A DNA stretch of 64,000 bases, taken from contig NC_084727.1 of assembly GCF_033807575.1 (NCBI RefSeq), positions 2,046,001 through 2,110,000 of the forward strand, read 5' to 3'. The position numbers and the translations under genes are program-made. Below, piece after piece: positions 31,590 to 42,124 of this stretch. The number at the start of each line of letters is the position of its first letter. Positions within the stretch are counted from its first letter, which is position 1. Below the pieces are notes generated by a model. The model was not told where the DNA came from. It did not search any database and worked only from the letters and a program-made list of their open reading frames with translations. This DNA comes from Cydia pomonella. Its lineage: Eukaryota > Arthropoda > Insecta > Lepidoptera > Tortricidae.

Positions 31590-33937
31590 CTGAAAAGAAG
31601 CATACAAAGTTTTAGGTATTCATGAAACAAGTTAAATGTTTGTTTAAATATGTGACAGTCCAAATTAAAAGGGACCTTATAGCAGTTGGCGCTTACGTCG
31701 CGTAGTATTAGTATTGGCGCGCCGTTAATAAGACCGCCAGAAGGTCCCTTTCGATTTGGACTGTAATATATTTTAGTATATCTATATAGAAAAATAATGC
31801 TTCAAACAAAAGTAAAATATTATTAGAGTTAAAGTTATGTTTTAACTCGATTTTAATCCTATGATATCTGGCGACAGAAGGTAATTTTAAACGTAAAGGA
31901 GAGATATAGTTAAACGCAATGACATAACGGCATTCTTGTCGCCCGTCACCATGCCTATCACATTCTAACAAGTATTTAAGTGCGAAAGTGACAGGCGATT
32001 AAAATGCAACCATGCTGCCACCGCAGCTTTAACGTCCGCATAACCGCGCATTGATATAAGGTAAGGTGTGGTTAGAGGAACTATTGGACTACGGGGACAC
32101 TTGCAGGGAAAATAAACAGTTAGAGATACTATAAATATTAAGAAATAAATAAAATGATAATACCAAAAATAAACCTAATGCATAAATCACACTGAGTGAA
32201 AAATACCTACGTAGGACTTTCCTCATACGGTTTCCGTTACCCCGAGCAAAATAATAGTACATTGTGCAACGAGGGGGGTAAGTGAAATTTTGGATACGAG
32301 GGTGGTGGTGGTAAAGACCCGACTTTGCAATATCCTTACCCCCAGAGTTACACACAATGTTTTTCATCACACTTGCGAAGATAAAACTAAATTTTAAACG
32401 AAATCATTCTTAAATACGGTGACATATCAAACATTCGTCCGCCATTTTGTAATTTCTTGACAGGTTAGCATCGAGGGCACAGACCTATTCGGCATTCAGC
32501 CACGATTGAAAATTATGTAAAAATATTTTAAACGGCTGTTAAATTAATCAAATTATAAAATTAAATAATTAGATTAATTAATTACATAAACAAAATATTA
32601 GTTTATAAACGTCAGTATTTTAAAAGTAAAACTAATTTATGCTACTTGGTTTGTATGAATAAGTGACATAATAAATAAAAAAGGTAGCAGAATAGCGGGT
32701 GTACCTAAATAAAATTAAATGAAAACCATACCATATTTTTGTACCTAATTTATACTATTGGTACCTCCTTTAAAAAAATTTTTACCTCACGGTACTTAAA
32801 GTTATCACCAAAAAACAGTACACCCGCCATCCTGACAGTCAGAATGGCGGGTGTACTTTATTACGCTATATTCCCGTGGTTATTGATAAATTCTATAAAA
32901 GCCAAATGTTTGTACCTTGATATTCAATGTACTATTGAACTAGTGTGATTTCCTTTGTTCCATTCGCCCCCTTCGAGACGATTAAAGCTGCTCCATCTCT
33001 ACCTATTGGGAGAATTGTCCTCCAAAGTACTGAAAATTGACTAAGCCCTTTAACTTTCTGTAGAGAGATTCGGTAAAAATGGCTAGTTTGATTATATGTT
33101 AGAGAACATGAAAAGACATTGACCCGTCCACGCCTTCCCAGAAAAAAGCCTTTAAATGGCTTAGTCGTTTATTGAATAGCCCCAACGATTAGCTTTCCCT
33201 TTGATTTGCTTACCCGTTCATTTGACATAGCTCTAGGAAGGGGTTTCCCTTTCAAAGATACCGCTAGAACGAAATGGTATCCCCTCCCTAATTAAAAAAA
33301 ATATGACACCTGTGCTGTCAACGCGCTGGAAACCCAGTCCTTCACTTTAAACATAAATAAGCAATATTTGATTCTATTTTTATGAATAGAAAGTTGAAAA
33401 TGGCATAATTGTTGTAATTTATAAACGATACCTCTTCAAGAGGTTAGTGCTTAGGCACGGGTATCAGCTTACCAGTATTATGAAGCCAAATGAAAGGGTT
33501 TAGTTAGCAACGGCTTTTGTAAGCAAAGACTCGGAGGGGATACCGGACCGGTCCCTGTGAAAAAGTTATGAGCATGTGTTTTGTTATATCAACTCATATT
33601 TTCCTAAAAAAAAAACAACTTTTCAGTGCTTTTGTACTTTGAGAAAGATTGTTCGCAATAGGTTGAGATTGGGCGGCTAAAAAAATACGTATTATATCAT
33701 ATTAAAATGCGTGGTTGCAAGGAGCGGATGAGCGCGGATTAACGAAAAATAGTATGAGCCATGCTAACTGGCACGCGTGCGATGGATTCTACCTGCAATG
33801 ATACCCGCGTGCATACGCCTGCTCCGAGCACTAGATAGCGGACGCTTTTCTTTAGATACCGTTCTTTGGCAGCAGCGGTCAAATTGTTTACATTCTTTAT
33901 TTCGTTTTCTTGACCTTACTTTACAAACATGACTCAC

Positions 33938-34035
33938 TTGTGATATCATCATCATCAACTCCCATGTTGTCGGTGAATGCGCTCACAACAATCCGCTTGA
34001 GCCGCACACAGCAGTCCTTCAGCTTGATGGGTTCA
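33938..34035 (-). CDS. Duplicate of the zinc-finger B upstream exon
   Basis: Sequence, acceptor and phase-1 donor are as at 29146-29243. Because it is upstream on the minus strand, a transcript from a promoter beyond 36 kb would meet this copy first, then the truncated finger exon, then the original pair. Confidence 0.65.
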
Positions 34036-34065
34036 CTGCATTTGACGAAATTTAATTAATATAGA

Positions 34066-34254
34066 GCAGGAAGTCCCAGGTTCAAATCCTGGTCAGGGCA
34101 TTTATTTGTGAGTTCATCGTATATATTTGTATCTGAGTTAAGGATGTTTTCTATACCGATATTTAACATATATGTACTCGTATTATCTAGGTATATTGTC
34201 GTACCCACTACACAATCCTTATTGAGCTTACTGTGGGACTAGGTTGATCTTGAC
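34066..34254 (+). mobile_element. Duplicate of the truncated SINE at 29274-29462
   Basis: Carried by the tandem duplication. Confidence 0.85.
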
Positions 34255-34409
34255 TTAAACGACCAATTCTTATATATATATTTCGAAGGTCTCGGAAACG
34301 GCTCTGACGATTTCGATTAAATTTGCTATATGGACTCTTCGGGGGCGAAAAATCGATCTAGTTAGGTCTTATAACTGGGAAAACGCGCATTTTTGAGTCA
34401 AGTTAGACG

Positions 34410-34567
34410 TGCCTCGACCGAGGCGGCGCGCGCGTTTTCCTCGCCCGAGCGCGCCGCCTCGGCCGCGGCACGTCTACACTGGCCGTTTTGTGCGCGAGAA
34501 AATTACCTCGCGCGTATGTTCGCTCTGTGTGGACCCGCCTCTTCAGGCTTGCGTACGCACGTAACAA
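34410..34567. repeat. Duplicate of the GC-rich repeat at 29618-29775
   Basis: Carried by the tandem duplication. Confidence 0.85.
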
Positions 34568-35271
34568 TGTATGTAATATGTAAAAGTGCATGAATAATGT
34601 AATATTAGCAATAAGGTTTTCTCAATAAATTATTTATTCTATTCTATTAATTTCTTTGCTAAATGATTTTTATAACAATAAAATTTACTGGAAACCTCTG
34701 GAACCTATCAAAGGCTTTTTGTCCATCTGGATTAGTAAAGTCTCACTATAGTGTAAGTAATGAAATAATGAAAATATATATTGGAAAAATTTATATGAAT
34801 ATACTTACACAACCAATGATATTATAACTCCTGATAGGTGTTCCCTTCGAGCAACGCCGGGAAGGGAGACGGCATTCGTACTATTTCCCCTCTGCCGAAG
34901 CATAGGTACACCTATGGTGGTGCATGTTGTGACTTGTCCATACACAAAAAGAGATCGAGGTGTGCAAGATTTGTCTTTGACCTGTGTCATTTTCTATGTA
35001 TTTGTGTCGTCATTACAGATTGAATTTTGTATGTAGTGAGTGAGAAGTGCGACTGTGTGCACGTTTCCCCCGCAAAAAATGCCAGAACGATTTTTACAGT
35101 GAGATATCGCTCGGCCTCCCTTCCAACGTGTCCGAAGCCGGTGTTGCTCGAAGGGTGTTCCAAAATTGAACGTTTGAATTAAACAGTTGTGCTAGTTGCA
35201 CCTAGGCAACCTCTGACTTGCTCCGTACAGTCGACCCCAATTCAGTGGCTGCCAACTCTGAGCCACTTACC

Positions 35272-35829
35272 TCCACCACACCTCAGAAGGCAGCAGCCTG
35301 CGCTACCCGCCCTACAGAATGGCACAGGAGTTAATGAAGGACAAATTTAACATCGGAGATAAATGGATGGAGGAATTGAATTCCAACCTGCCTACAACCT
35401 GCAGCGACTACAATCCCACTGAAAGGCCTAAAGGCTTCTCGGCCCCAAGACGCGAATGGTGCCAGCTTAATAGGCTTCGCACAGGGCACGGCCGATCTGG
35501 CGATTTCATGTTTAGGTGTGGATGGAAAAACACTCCGGAATGCGATTGCGGAGCGCCTATACAATCGATCCACCATATTATTAACGAGTGCCCGAGCCGA
35601 ATATCCAGAAAGCTGTAGTGGTCTACAGGTCATTAAGTATGAAATTCTAACCCTAACCTCTATGTATATTTTCGAAATTTGTAAGTTCGTAAGAAAACAT
35701 TCGGACCTATTTACAAAATTCGTAGACCAGCCCCGACGCTTCGAAACAAGGTTTAAACATAATTTAGCTCTGCCTTCAACCTCTAAACTCAAACTCCATA
35801 GTACAAGTCCAAACGTCATGGCAGTTAAA
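35272..35829 (+). mobile_element. Duplicate of the chimeric LINE remnant
   Basis: Carried by the tandem duplication; differs at a few bases (KHSDLF for KHLDLF). Confidence 0.75.
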
Positions 35830-36163
35830 ATATACAACGTGTCCCAAAACTCAACGATAAGCCGGCACCAGAGGATGGAGCTGCTTATGATTAGTCGAGA
35901 AAAAATAAGGAAAAAAATATATCTCAATTATTTTAGAAATTACAGAAAAAAAATGAAATTCATCGAAAATCGACATCCCTAATGGTATTTTTAACGACCA
36001 TGTCACAAATATTCAAATATTACTGTTTTTTTTTTGTTTTTGGAAACTTAAGTAGCCCTGCTATCTAACACAGTTCTTAAAAATACCATAATACATGTAG
36101 TTTTTACACAAAAAATAATCAAAATTCATTTTGTCCCTACAATTTTGAAAGATTTTTTCTTAC

Positions 36164-37546
36164 AGTCCACTTTCAATCATCATGGTGTAAAAAAATAGTA
36201 TCGACACCACTATGGCAATTTTTTTCAAAAGTTGACGCAACTATCCAAGATTCCAAAATGGTATAATACTTTAGGAAACCTAGTCACAAAAAAAAACAAC
36301 GAATTTTTAAACAAGAATCGACATTATTTAATGTTGGCGGTAATCACTTTTACTGTACCCAAAAAAGGATTTTTGTTGTTGAAAAATGTTGAATAAATGC
36401 AAAGAAATGGTACAATTTTTTTTCCTTTTTTTTAAATTCATTTACTACATTATTAATACTACAGTAAATGTTCAAATTGCCTGCCACCGGCATTAATACA
36501 GACATGACATCGCCTTAGAAATGATCGTTTTATCCGTCGTGCATATCTTCTACCATTGATATGATCCGCAGCTTGTGTGATTTTTTGGCGAAGCTCGTCC
36601 AATGTTGCTATGGGTTTTGAGTAGATTTTGTCTTTAAGACAGCCCCAGTAGAAGAAGTCCAGGGGGTTCAGGTCGGGCGAACGGGGTGGCCACAAGATAG
36701 GACCAAGTCGCCCGATCCAACGCCCTGGATACTCTTGGTTTAAGTATTCTCGCACTGCACGGGCATAGTGAGCTGGGCAACCATCATTTTGAAACCACAT
36801 GTTTTGTAAATCACGTAAAGGCACGTCTTCTAATAATTCAGGCAAGTCGTTTTGTAAAAAGGTCAAATAGCCATCACCATTAAGGTTTCCTTGTAACTCA
36901 AAGGGTCCAATTACATTTCCATTTAAGATGCCCGTCCATAAGTTAACCTTGAATTGATACTGAGATTTGTCTTCTCTCATCAAGTGCGGATTTTCATTGC
37001 TCCAACATGTAAGTTGTGTAGATTTGAATAGCCATCTTTCTTGCAGGTTGATTCATCCGACCATAGAACTTTGTCTAAGAATTGGGGATCTTCCCTGTGC
37101 TTTTGCAGCATCGCACGGCAAAATGCGACCCGATGTGGATAGTCCCGCGGTAGTAACGTCTGCACACGCCTGTAGTGATATGGGTGAAGTCTGTGACGTT
37201 TTAGAATTCGATGTGCAGAACTTTTTGGTATTCCCGTAGCTAGTTCTATGGCACGTACCGAGGTAGTTGAATCGTTTTCTATTTCATTGAGAACTTCTTC
37301 ATCGCGTTCCAATCTAGGTCTTCCAGTGTGTCTCCTGTCAAATGGTAAACGACCTTCCGCAAAGGCTTGATGTACATTAATAAACACTCGATAATCCGGA
37401 TGTCTTTGAACATTTGGGTACCTTTCTCGATACAATCTGCTAGCAGCGTTAGCATTGCATCGGCATTCTCCATAAATGAGATGCATATTAGCGTATTCCA
37501 CCACCACCTTAAAAATGATATCAATGCTCAAAAAAATTACAAACAA
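36164..37546 (-). mobile_element. Mariner-like transposase, one frameshift
   Basis: N-terminal frame 37546-36980 holds a helix-turn-helix region of DUF4817 type (EYANMHLIYGECRCNANAAS, GRPRLERDEEVLNEIE, ATGIPKSSAHRILKRHRLHP) and WSDES with the first catalytic Asp. A frameshift near 37012 leads to 36983-36459: QFKVNLWTGILNGNVIGP, FQNDGCPAHYAR (second Asp) and WPPRSPDLNPLDFFYWG (third Asp). I count 36 residues between the second and third Asp, i.e. DD37D spacing. The stop at 36459 is normal. The right end with its terminal repeat is not seen; the left end may lie near 35837. Catalytic residues are present but the frameshift makes it inactive as read. Cut-and-paste transposition is the family function. 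Confidence 0.85.
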
Positions 37547-37554
37547 TTTAATAA

Positions 37555-37645
37555 AAAAATGTACTCTGGTGACCCTCTGGACTTAATAGCGTTTAGTGAG
37601 AACGCAGCCCAATGGGTGAAGAACCTAGATATAAATCTGTAAAAA
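37555..37645 (+). mobile_element. Possible LINE C-terminus
   Basis: Frame YSGDPLDLIAFSENAAQWVK ends NLDINL and stop. It looks like a reverse transcriptase tail but is too short to place. Confidence 0.35.
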
Positions 37646-37804
37646 TGAAACCGTAGAACGACTCATAATCATAATGTCATACAAATAAATAAACCTCTAA
37701 CTGCATACATGCTACTGACTTAAACCTATGTTCAAAAACCAGTGTAACAAATGCAAGCATCACAGTCGTAATTATCATGTATGTGACCTTATACTGATAA
37801 TACC

Positions 37805-38132
37805 ATAAATAATAAATAAACAAATATTATAGGGACATTGTTATACAAATTGACCAAGTAGGCTTGTGTTGTGGATACTCAGACAACGATATATATAATA
37901 TACAGATACTTAAATAGGAAGATAACATCCATGACTATAACATGCGCTCAGGCGAGGAACATAGTCATGGATAGCACATGTGCGAGGAAATTGCCTCACA
38001 CATATGCTCGCTCTGTGTGGACCCGTCTACTCAGGAAAAAATATCTGTGCTCATCACACAAATAAATTATTCGAATCCAGGACTATCGGATTCATAGGCA
38101 GGGTCACTACCCACTAGACCAGACTAGTCGTC
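37805..38132 (-). mobile_element. tRNA-derived SINE, minus, interrupted
   Basis: SINE 3' part at 37805-37941 and tRNA head at 38037-38132 (GGATTCATAGGCAGGGTCAC is box A/anticodon side, minus). Between them, 37942-38036 is a copy of the GC-rich repeat seen at 29618-29775. Confidence 0.7.
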
Positions 38133-38399
38133 AAACCATGTAGTTTGCACCCGGCTTTAAATCTCTGGTTGTTGTGTTCATGACCACATATTTATTTTTA
38201 TGGAGAACTGTCAGATATTTTTTAGTAGGAATAGGATTGTGTGACTTAAGGAGATACATTAATAATTAATAAGTTCATCAAGAGTAATTAATAAAACTGA
38301 ACTATATTGATAGAAATTAAAGTTTGAATGCATACAAAGATGAACGGTATAAGAAAATGTATCCGGAAATAATGGAATTATTTATTGTGCTCCTTATGT
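38133..38399. other. Unassigned intergenic DNA
   Basis: AT-rich, no feature recognised. Confidence 0.4.
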
Positions 38400-38635
38400 A
38401 TGAGTACAACCTATCTATATAATATCATTAGGAAAAAACTGGAAAGAAATGGCAATAGATAGACAAAAATGGAAGAAAATGCTGGACAAATACCTAGATA
38501 TAATAGAAAAAGGTGATTCGGAAGAGGCCTAGGTCAAAAGACCTTACGAACATGTTCATAGGAATTGTTAATATAATAAGGAATTGTTAAATAGACTGCC
38601 AACAGTTCGTATAATAAAGCCTTTAATAATAATAA
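38400..38635 (+). mobile_element. LINE C-terminal remnant with (TAA)n tail
   Basis: Frame GKNWKEMAIDRQKWKKMLDK ends IIEKGDSEEA and stop; a short UTR ends in AATAAAGCC and TAA repeats. Confidence 0.6.
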
Positions 38636-38839
38636 TAATCTATTTTCTCTTAAATTATTTTCTATATTTTGTATTTACATGTTGATTTTTAACTTTATTT
38701 TATGGAAAAAAGTACCCTTGACATGTCTACATACAATCAAGAATCATATATCGGGTATAATAAGATACCATAAATGTTCGACATGTATTACAAGATGCAT
38801 ACCTAACGGAAATGATTACGAGAAGTAAAACACGCGGCC

Positions 38840-39525
38840 AATTAGCGTCTCTACAAAACGCACGTTCCACCACCCTCGCCCGCCTCGTCCGTCTCCTCGC
38901 AACCGTCGTCGGGCGATGAATTCGCCACCGCGCCCGACACCAGCGAGTCGAGCGACGAGTGCGGGCCGCCGCCGCCGCCGCCACGACCACCTGCGCGACG
39001 AGGGCGGCCACCGCTGCCGGCACGCTTGGGGCCTGCGGGACATCCTGCCCCGCCCACGGCTCCCGCTGCCGGTGGTGTAGTGCGTCGCATGCGATGGTCT
39101 CAATCCATGAATGAGAACGTCATGCGCGCCTACTATGGGGCTACAGAGGGGGGAACACAGCTATCCGCGGATCGCTCAAGAATACTTCCTCTGTTTCAGG
39201 CTCTTGAACCTACCATCATCATAGCGAAGAGTCTCGAACAACACCTTGAGAGACTCTCGCTAGGTGGTTGGATCAAGGGTCAGATACAGAAGGCGGTGAT
39301 CTTGAGCACGGCGCGGATAGTCCGGCGGTTCCTCTCTCTGCGGCCCTGACCACCGGCAGCTTGGGCCTTGCCCCGCTGCTGGCGGCACCCTAGGTTAGGT
39401 TTTTTTATAATGTGTTTATATCTTTTGTATTGTTTTGTAAGTGTTTTTATATTTTACTTTTATATCCATATTATAAAAAATCGTAATCTAAGATATTAAA
39501 TGAATAAAGAGAATAATAATAATAG
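38840..39525 (+). mobile_element. Internally deleted Dong/R4-like LINE (N-terminus joined to C-terminus)
   Basis: One plus frame stays open from about 38858 to 39349. It starts with a Ser/Pro/Ala-rich low-complexity region (SSVSSQPSSGDEFATAPD, six prolines), a basic RRMRWSQSMNENVMRAYYGA block typical of LINE N-termini, then passes directly into the C-terminal KSLEQHLERLSLGGWIKGQI and VRRFLSLRP. The endonuclease/reverse transcriptase core is absent. The 3' UTR and TAA-rich tail match 5688-6800. GC content is much higher than its surroundings. Confidence 0.8.
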
Positions 39526-39870
39526 TATCATTGTACACAACAGAATAAGCTTAAAATATATTCAAAGACATTTGCCTCTTTAGAGTACTGTTGTGGGTAC
39601 CCTATTATGGTGAGGAGGTAAACAAAGATTCACTTAATTACATCTATTTATTCAGACTCCAAATTAGTATCAGAAAGTTACATTAATAGAAAACACGAAC
39701 GTTTAGAGAAAAGGCGCAAGACCAGGCGGCGTCGCGGTATCGCGTATGTATTAAGAATGTGCGCACTTGTCGAGCTGCGCTAAGCGACTGCTCGTACTAA
39801 ATGTTCATTTAAACTGTTTACCAAAACTGCTGACTCTAATGTGCGTCGACGCCTTGCCGCTACACCTCTA
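39526..39870. other. Unassigned intergenic DNA
   Basis: TGTTGTGGGTACCCTATTAT near 39590 looks a little like an LTR start, but no matching end or TSD was found. Confidence 0.3.
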
Positions 39871-40428
39871 TGACCGGTCTGGCCTAGTGGGTAGTGACTC
39901 TGCCTATGAAGCCGATGGTCCCGGTTTAAGATTCTGGTAAGGGCATTTTTTTGTGTGATGAGCACGGACATTTGTTCCTGAGTCATGGGTATTTTCTATG
40001 TATTTAAGTATTTATATATTATACATATTGTTGCCTAAGTTGATGAATGAATTAATTTCGGATGGCACAATTTCACTATCCAAAGACTCCCTATTGTAAT
40101 GCGAATTTTCGCGATACTAGGCCTATGGGGCCGCTATCATGTAGCCAGGCTCCCCTCCTTTTGTTTACAGTGTTAAAAGGGGTTTCAGGCAGCGGAACAT
40201 ATTTTAAAATTTACACATCGACTCATACATTTTCTAGTTCGCTTTTTGTCACATATGAAGATTTAATTTTCTCTAGGTCATTCTGAAGCTTTACTATATC
40301 TTTTAAAAGCTTTGTGCAGTCAAGGTGGCCAAAAGAAAGAGGGGGCAATTTCTCCAAATTTCGAGCAAGCACAAACACTGGTAATGTATCCACAACACAA
40401 GCCTTATTGAGGTTACTGTGGGACTATA
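39871..40428 (+). mobile_element. tRNA-derived SINE split by a retroelement insert
   Basis: Head and body at 39871-40040 (ACCGGTCTGGCCTAGTGGGT) resume at 40387 (ACAACACAAGCCTTATTGAG). The insert 40041-40386 reads on the minus strand LEKLPPLSFGHLDCTKLLKD and KLQNDLEKIKSSYVTKSELE, an ORF1-like leucine/lysine-rich coiled coil. Confidence 0.75.
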
Positions 40429-40439
40429 ATATTTATTTA

Positions 40440-41274
40440 TTTGCTTTCATGTCATGAGTGATACCGCAAAAAATAGGTTATTAGCAAAATTTACACAAAA
40501 ATTGTTGTTAATGTTACTTTCGTTGTTGCCGCCGTTAATTTGTTTTATTTTTAAACCACATTGGTAGCAAACAAGCATACTGCACGCCTGATGGTAAGTG
40601 ATGAAACGTGTACAACATTTTCACAATTTATTTACTTTATCGGAACGTCATCGCGTACATAAACTATAAAATCACCTCCGACGTTGCGAGGACGGCATTG
40701 CCCTCATTGTTTCCGAGAAAGACTTTAAAGCTTTAATATACGCGATTACGGTAAAGAAAATAATGATACGTGCACATCTTCAATACAAATATTGAGAAAG
40801 CTTACCACATAACTGGTAAAACGTCTTCCATTGCACGAGTGGCGTTTACCCCGTATGCGGATAAATAAATGTTTTAACATCTTTTACCAACATTTTTGAA
40901 CACTGGCGTATCACTGTAGTTTTGCATTCTATTCTCTTACGTATATAATTGTAATACCATGCAAATAAAACTTATTTATAAAATTATAACCTATGTTGAT
41001 AACATTTTACTTTGACATTTGCGTAGATGGGATCAGATGGGATCAAAGAACATATAATCAAAGAGCATATAATCACTACGTTTTTAGGATGAGATTGTGC
41101 TATACGCGTGCGACTGTGAGAGATAGAACATCATACTCAATGCGTGCAATAAAACAAAAAAACTTTTTTCTAAGTTTGACTGGACTAACTAAATTTACTT
41201 ACGACGAGTACGACGACTGAATTACGCTTGAATTATGTGTGAATCATTAATTTTAGTCCTAATAGTGCTAGCAG
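40440..41274. other. Intergenic DNA with a degenerate retroelement tail
   Basis: 40555-40605 (GGTAGCAAACAAGCATAC, GCCTGATGGTAAGTGATG) is a diverged minus copy of the family seen at 61560-61690. Nothing else recognised. Confidence 0.45.
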
Positions 41275-41720
41275 ATGGGCATATCGGATAGCGACCGGGC
41301 GACGAAAAATCGTATAATTTTAGAGGGCCCTATTTAAGGGCCATTTACCATCACACTTCCCGATATCGGGCCTGATTATCGTTGTCTGTTTCACGGCATA
41401 TCAGGCACAATGTCAGCACATCGTTAACAATATTTGAAATGTAAAAAAATATTAAACATTTACAATCAAATTATGGCAATTAGAGACAAAGTATTTTGTA
41501 TGTCAAATATTGTCAAATATTTGGTGAAACGGAAAAATACTCTTGCTCAGACCTGACATCGGGCGATAGCGAGTGTGGATGTAATTGGACCATTACGGGC
41601 CAATTACATCCACACTTTCCGATATCGGTCCCAAAGTCAGTCCCGATGTCGGGCCTGATAATCGTTTTCCGTTTCACGGAATATCAGCACATTCTTAACA
41701 GTATTTGAAAGGTAAAAAAT
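41275..41720. repeat. MITE-like repeat with 17-bp perfect hairpin
   Basis: AGTGTGGATGTAATTGG (41572-41588) pairs with CCAATTACATCCACACT (41600-41616) around an 11-nt loop. CCCGATATCGGGCCTGAT and CCCGATGTCGGGCCTGAT repeat at 41360 and 41642, with CGTTTCACGG downstream of the second and GTTTCACGG of the first. Confidence 0.65.
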
Positions 41721-41979
41721 ACGTTGTCTCTAATTGTCAAAAAAAAAAAGTTCAATATTTGATATTTTTGGTTATGAACCATTTTTTTACATTTCAAATA
41801 TTGTGAACGGAAATTTACTTGCCCTTTTTTCGTAAGCTATGAAATGTCATCATTGTCATCAGTCAATTCAGTCATTGTCAAATTCTATAGGTTAACCTAG
41901 GGCTAGTATTATTGTACACTTTTTTTCTCCATTTATCTACAAATTAAATCTTAGTTGTATTATTACCATTCATTAGTTA

Positions 41980-42124
41980 TTGCATCATCGATACCGACTG
42001 ACATCTGTTTTTTTTTGCGTTTATGTTAATCAGAAACAAGCAAATCATTACATAAAGAACTGACTGCTTGCTTCTCGTTTTCTATATTAAAAGTACACAA
42101 GTTATTTGTTGGTTTGGCCCCATA
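41980..42124 (+). promoter_or_regulatory. 5' flank of zinc-finger gene C
   Basis: The 145 bp before the start codon contain no repeat hit. TTGGCCCCATAATG is the start context. No TATA box is obvious. Confidence 0.3.

Larger units (their letters stand above)
31370..36162. repeat. Tandem duplication, copy 2 (internally deleted)
   Basis: Nearly identical to 25259-31369 minus 26818-28136. Differences noted include GTGATCAAAG/GTGATAAAAG, GGTACTCC/GGTAGTCC, ACGTGTGTC/ACCTGTGTC and a shorter T-run near 36028. Confidence 0.96.

Noticed and set aside
38727..39103. Arginine- and glycine-rich minus frames
   Set aside because: Antisense of the GC-rich N-terminus of the Dong-like element.
39590..39780. 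Possible solo LTR starting TGTTGTGGGTACC
   Set aside because: No matching CA end or target duplication found.
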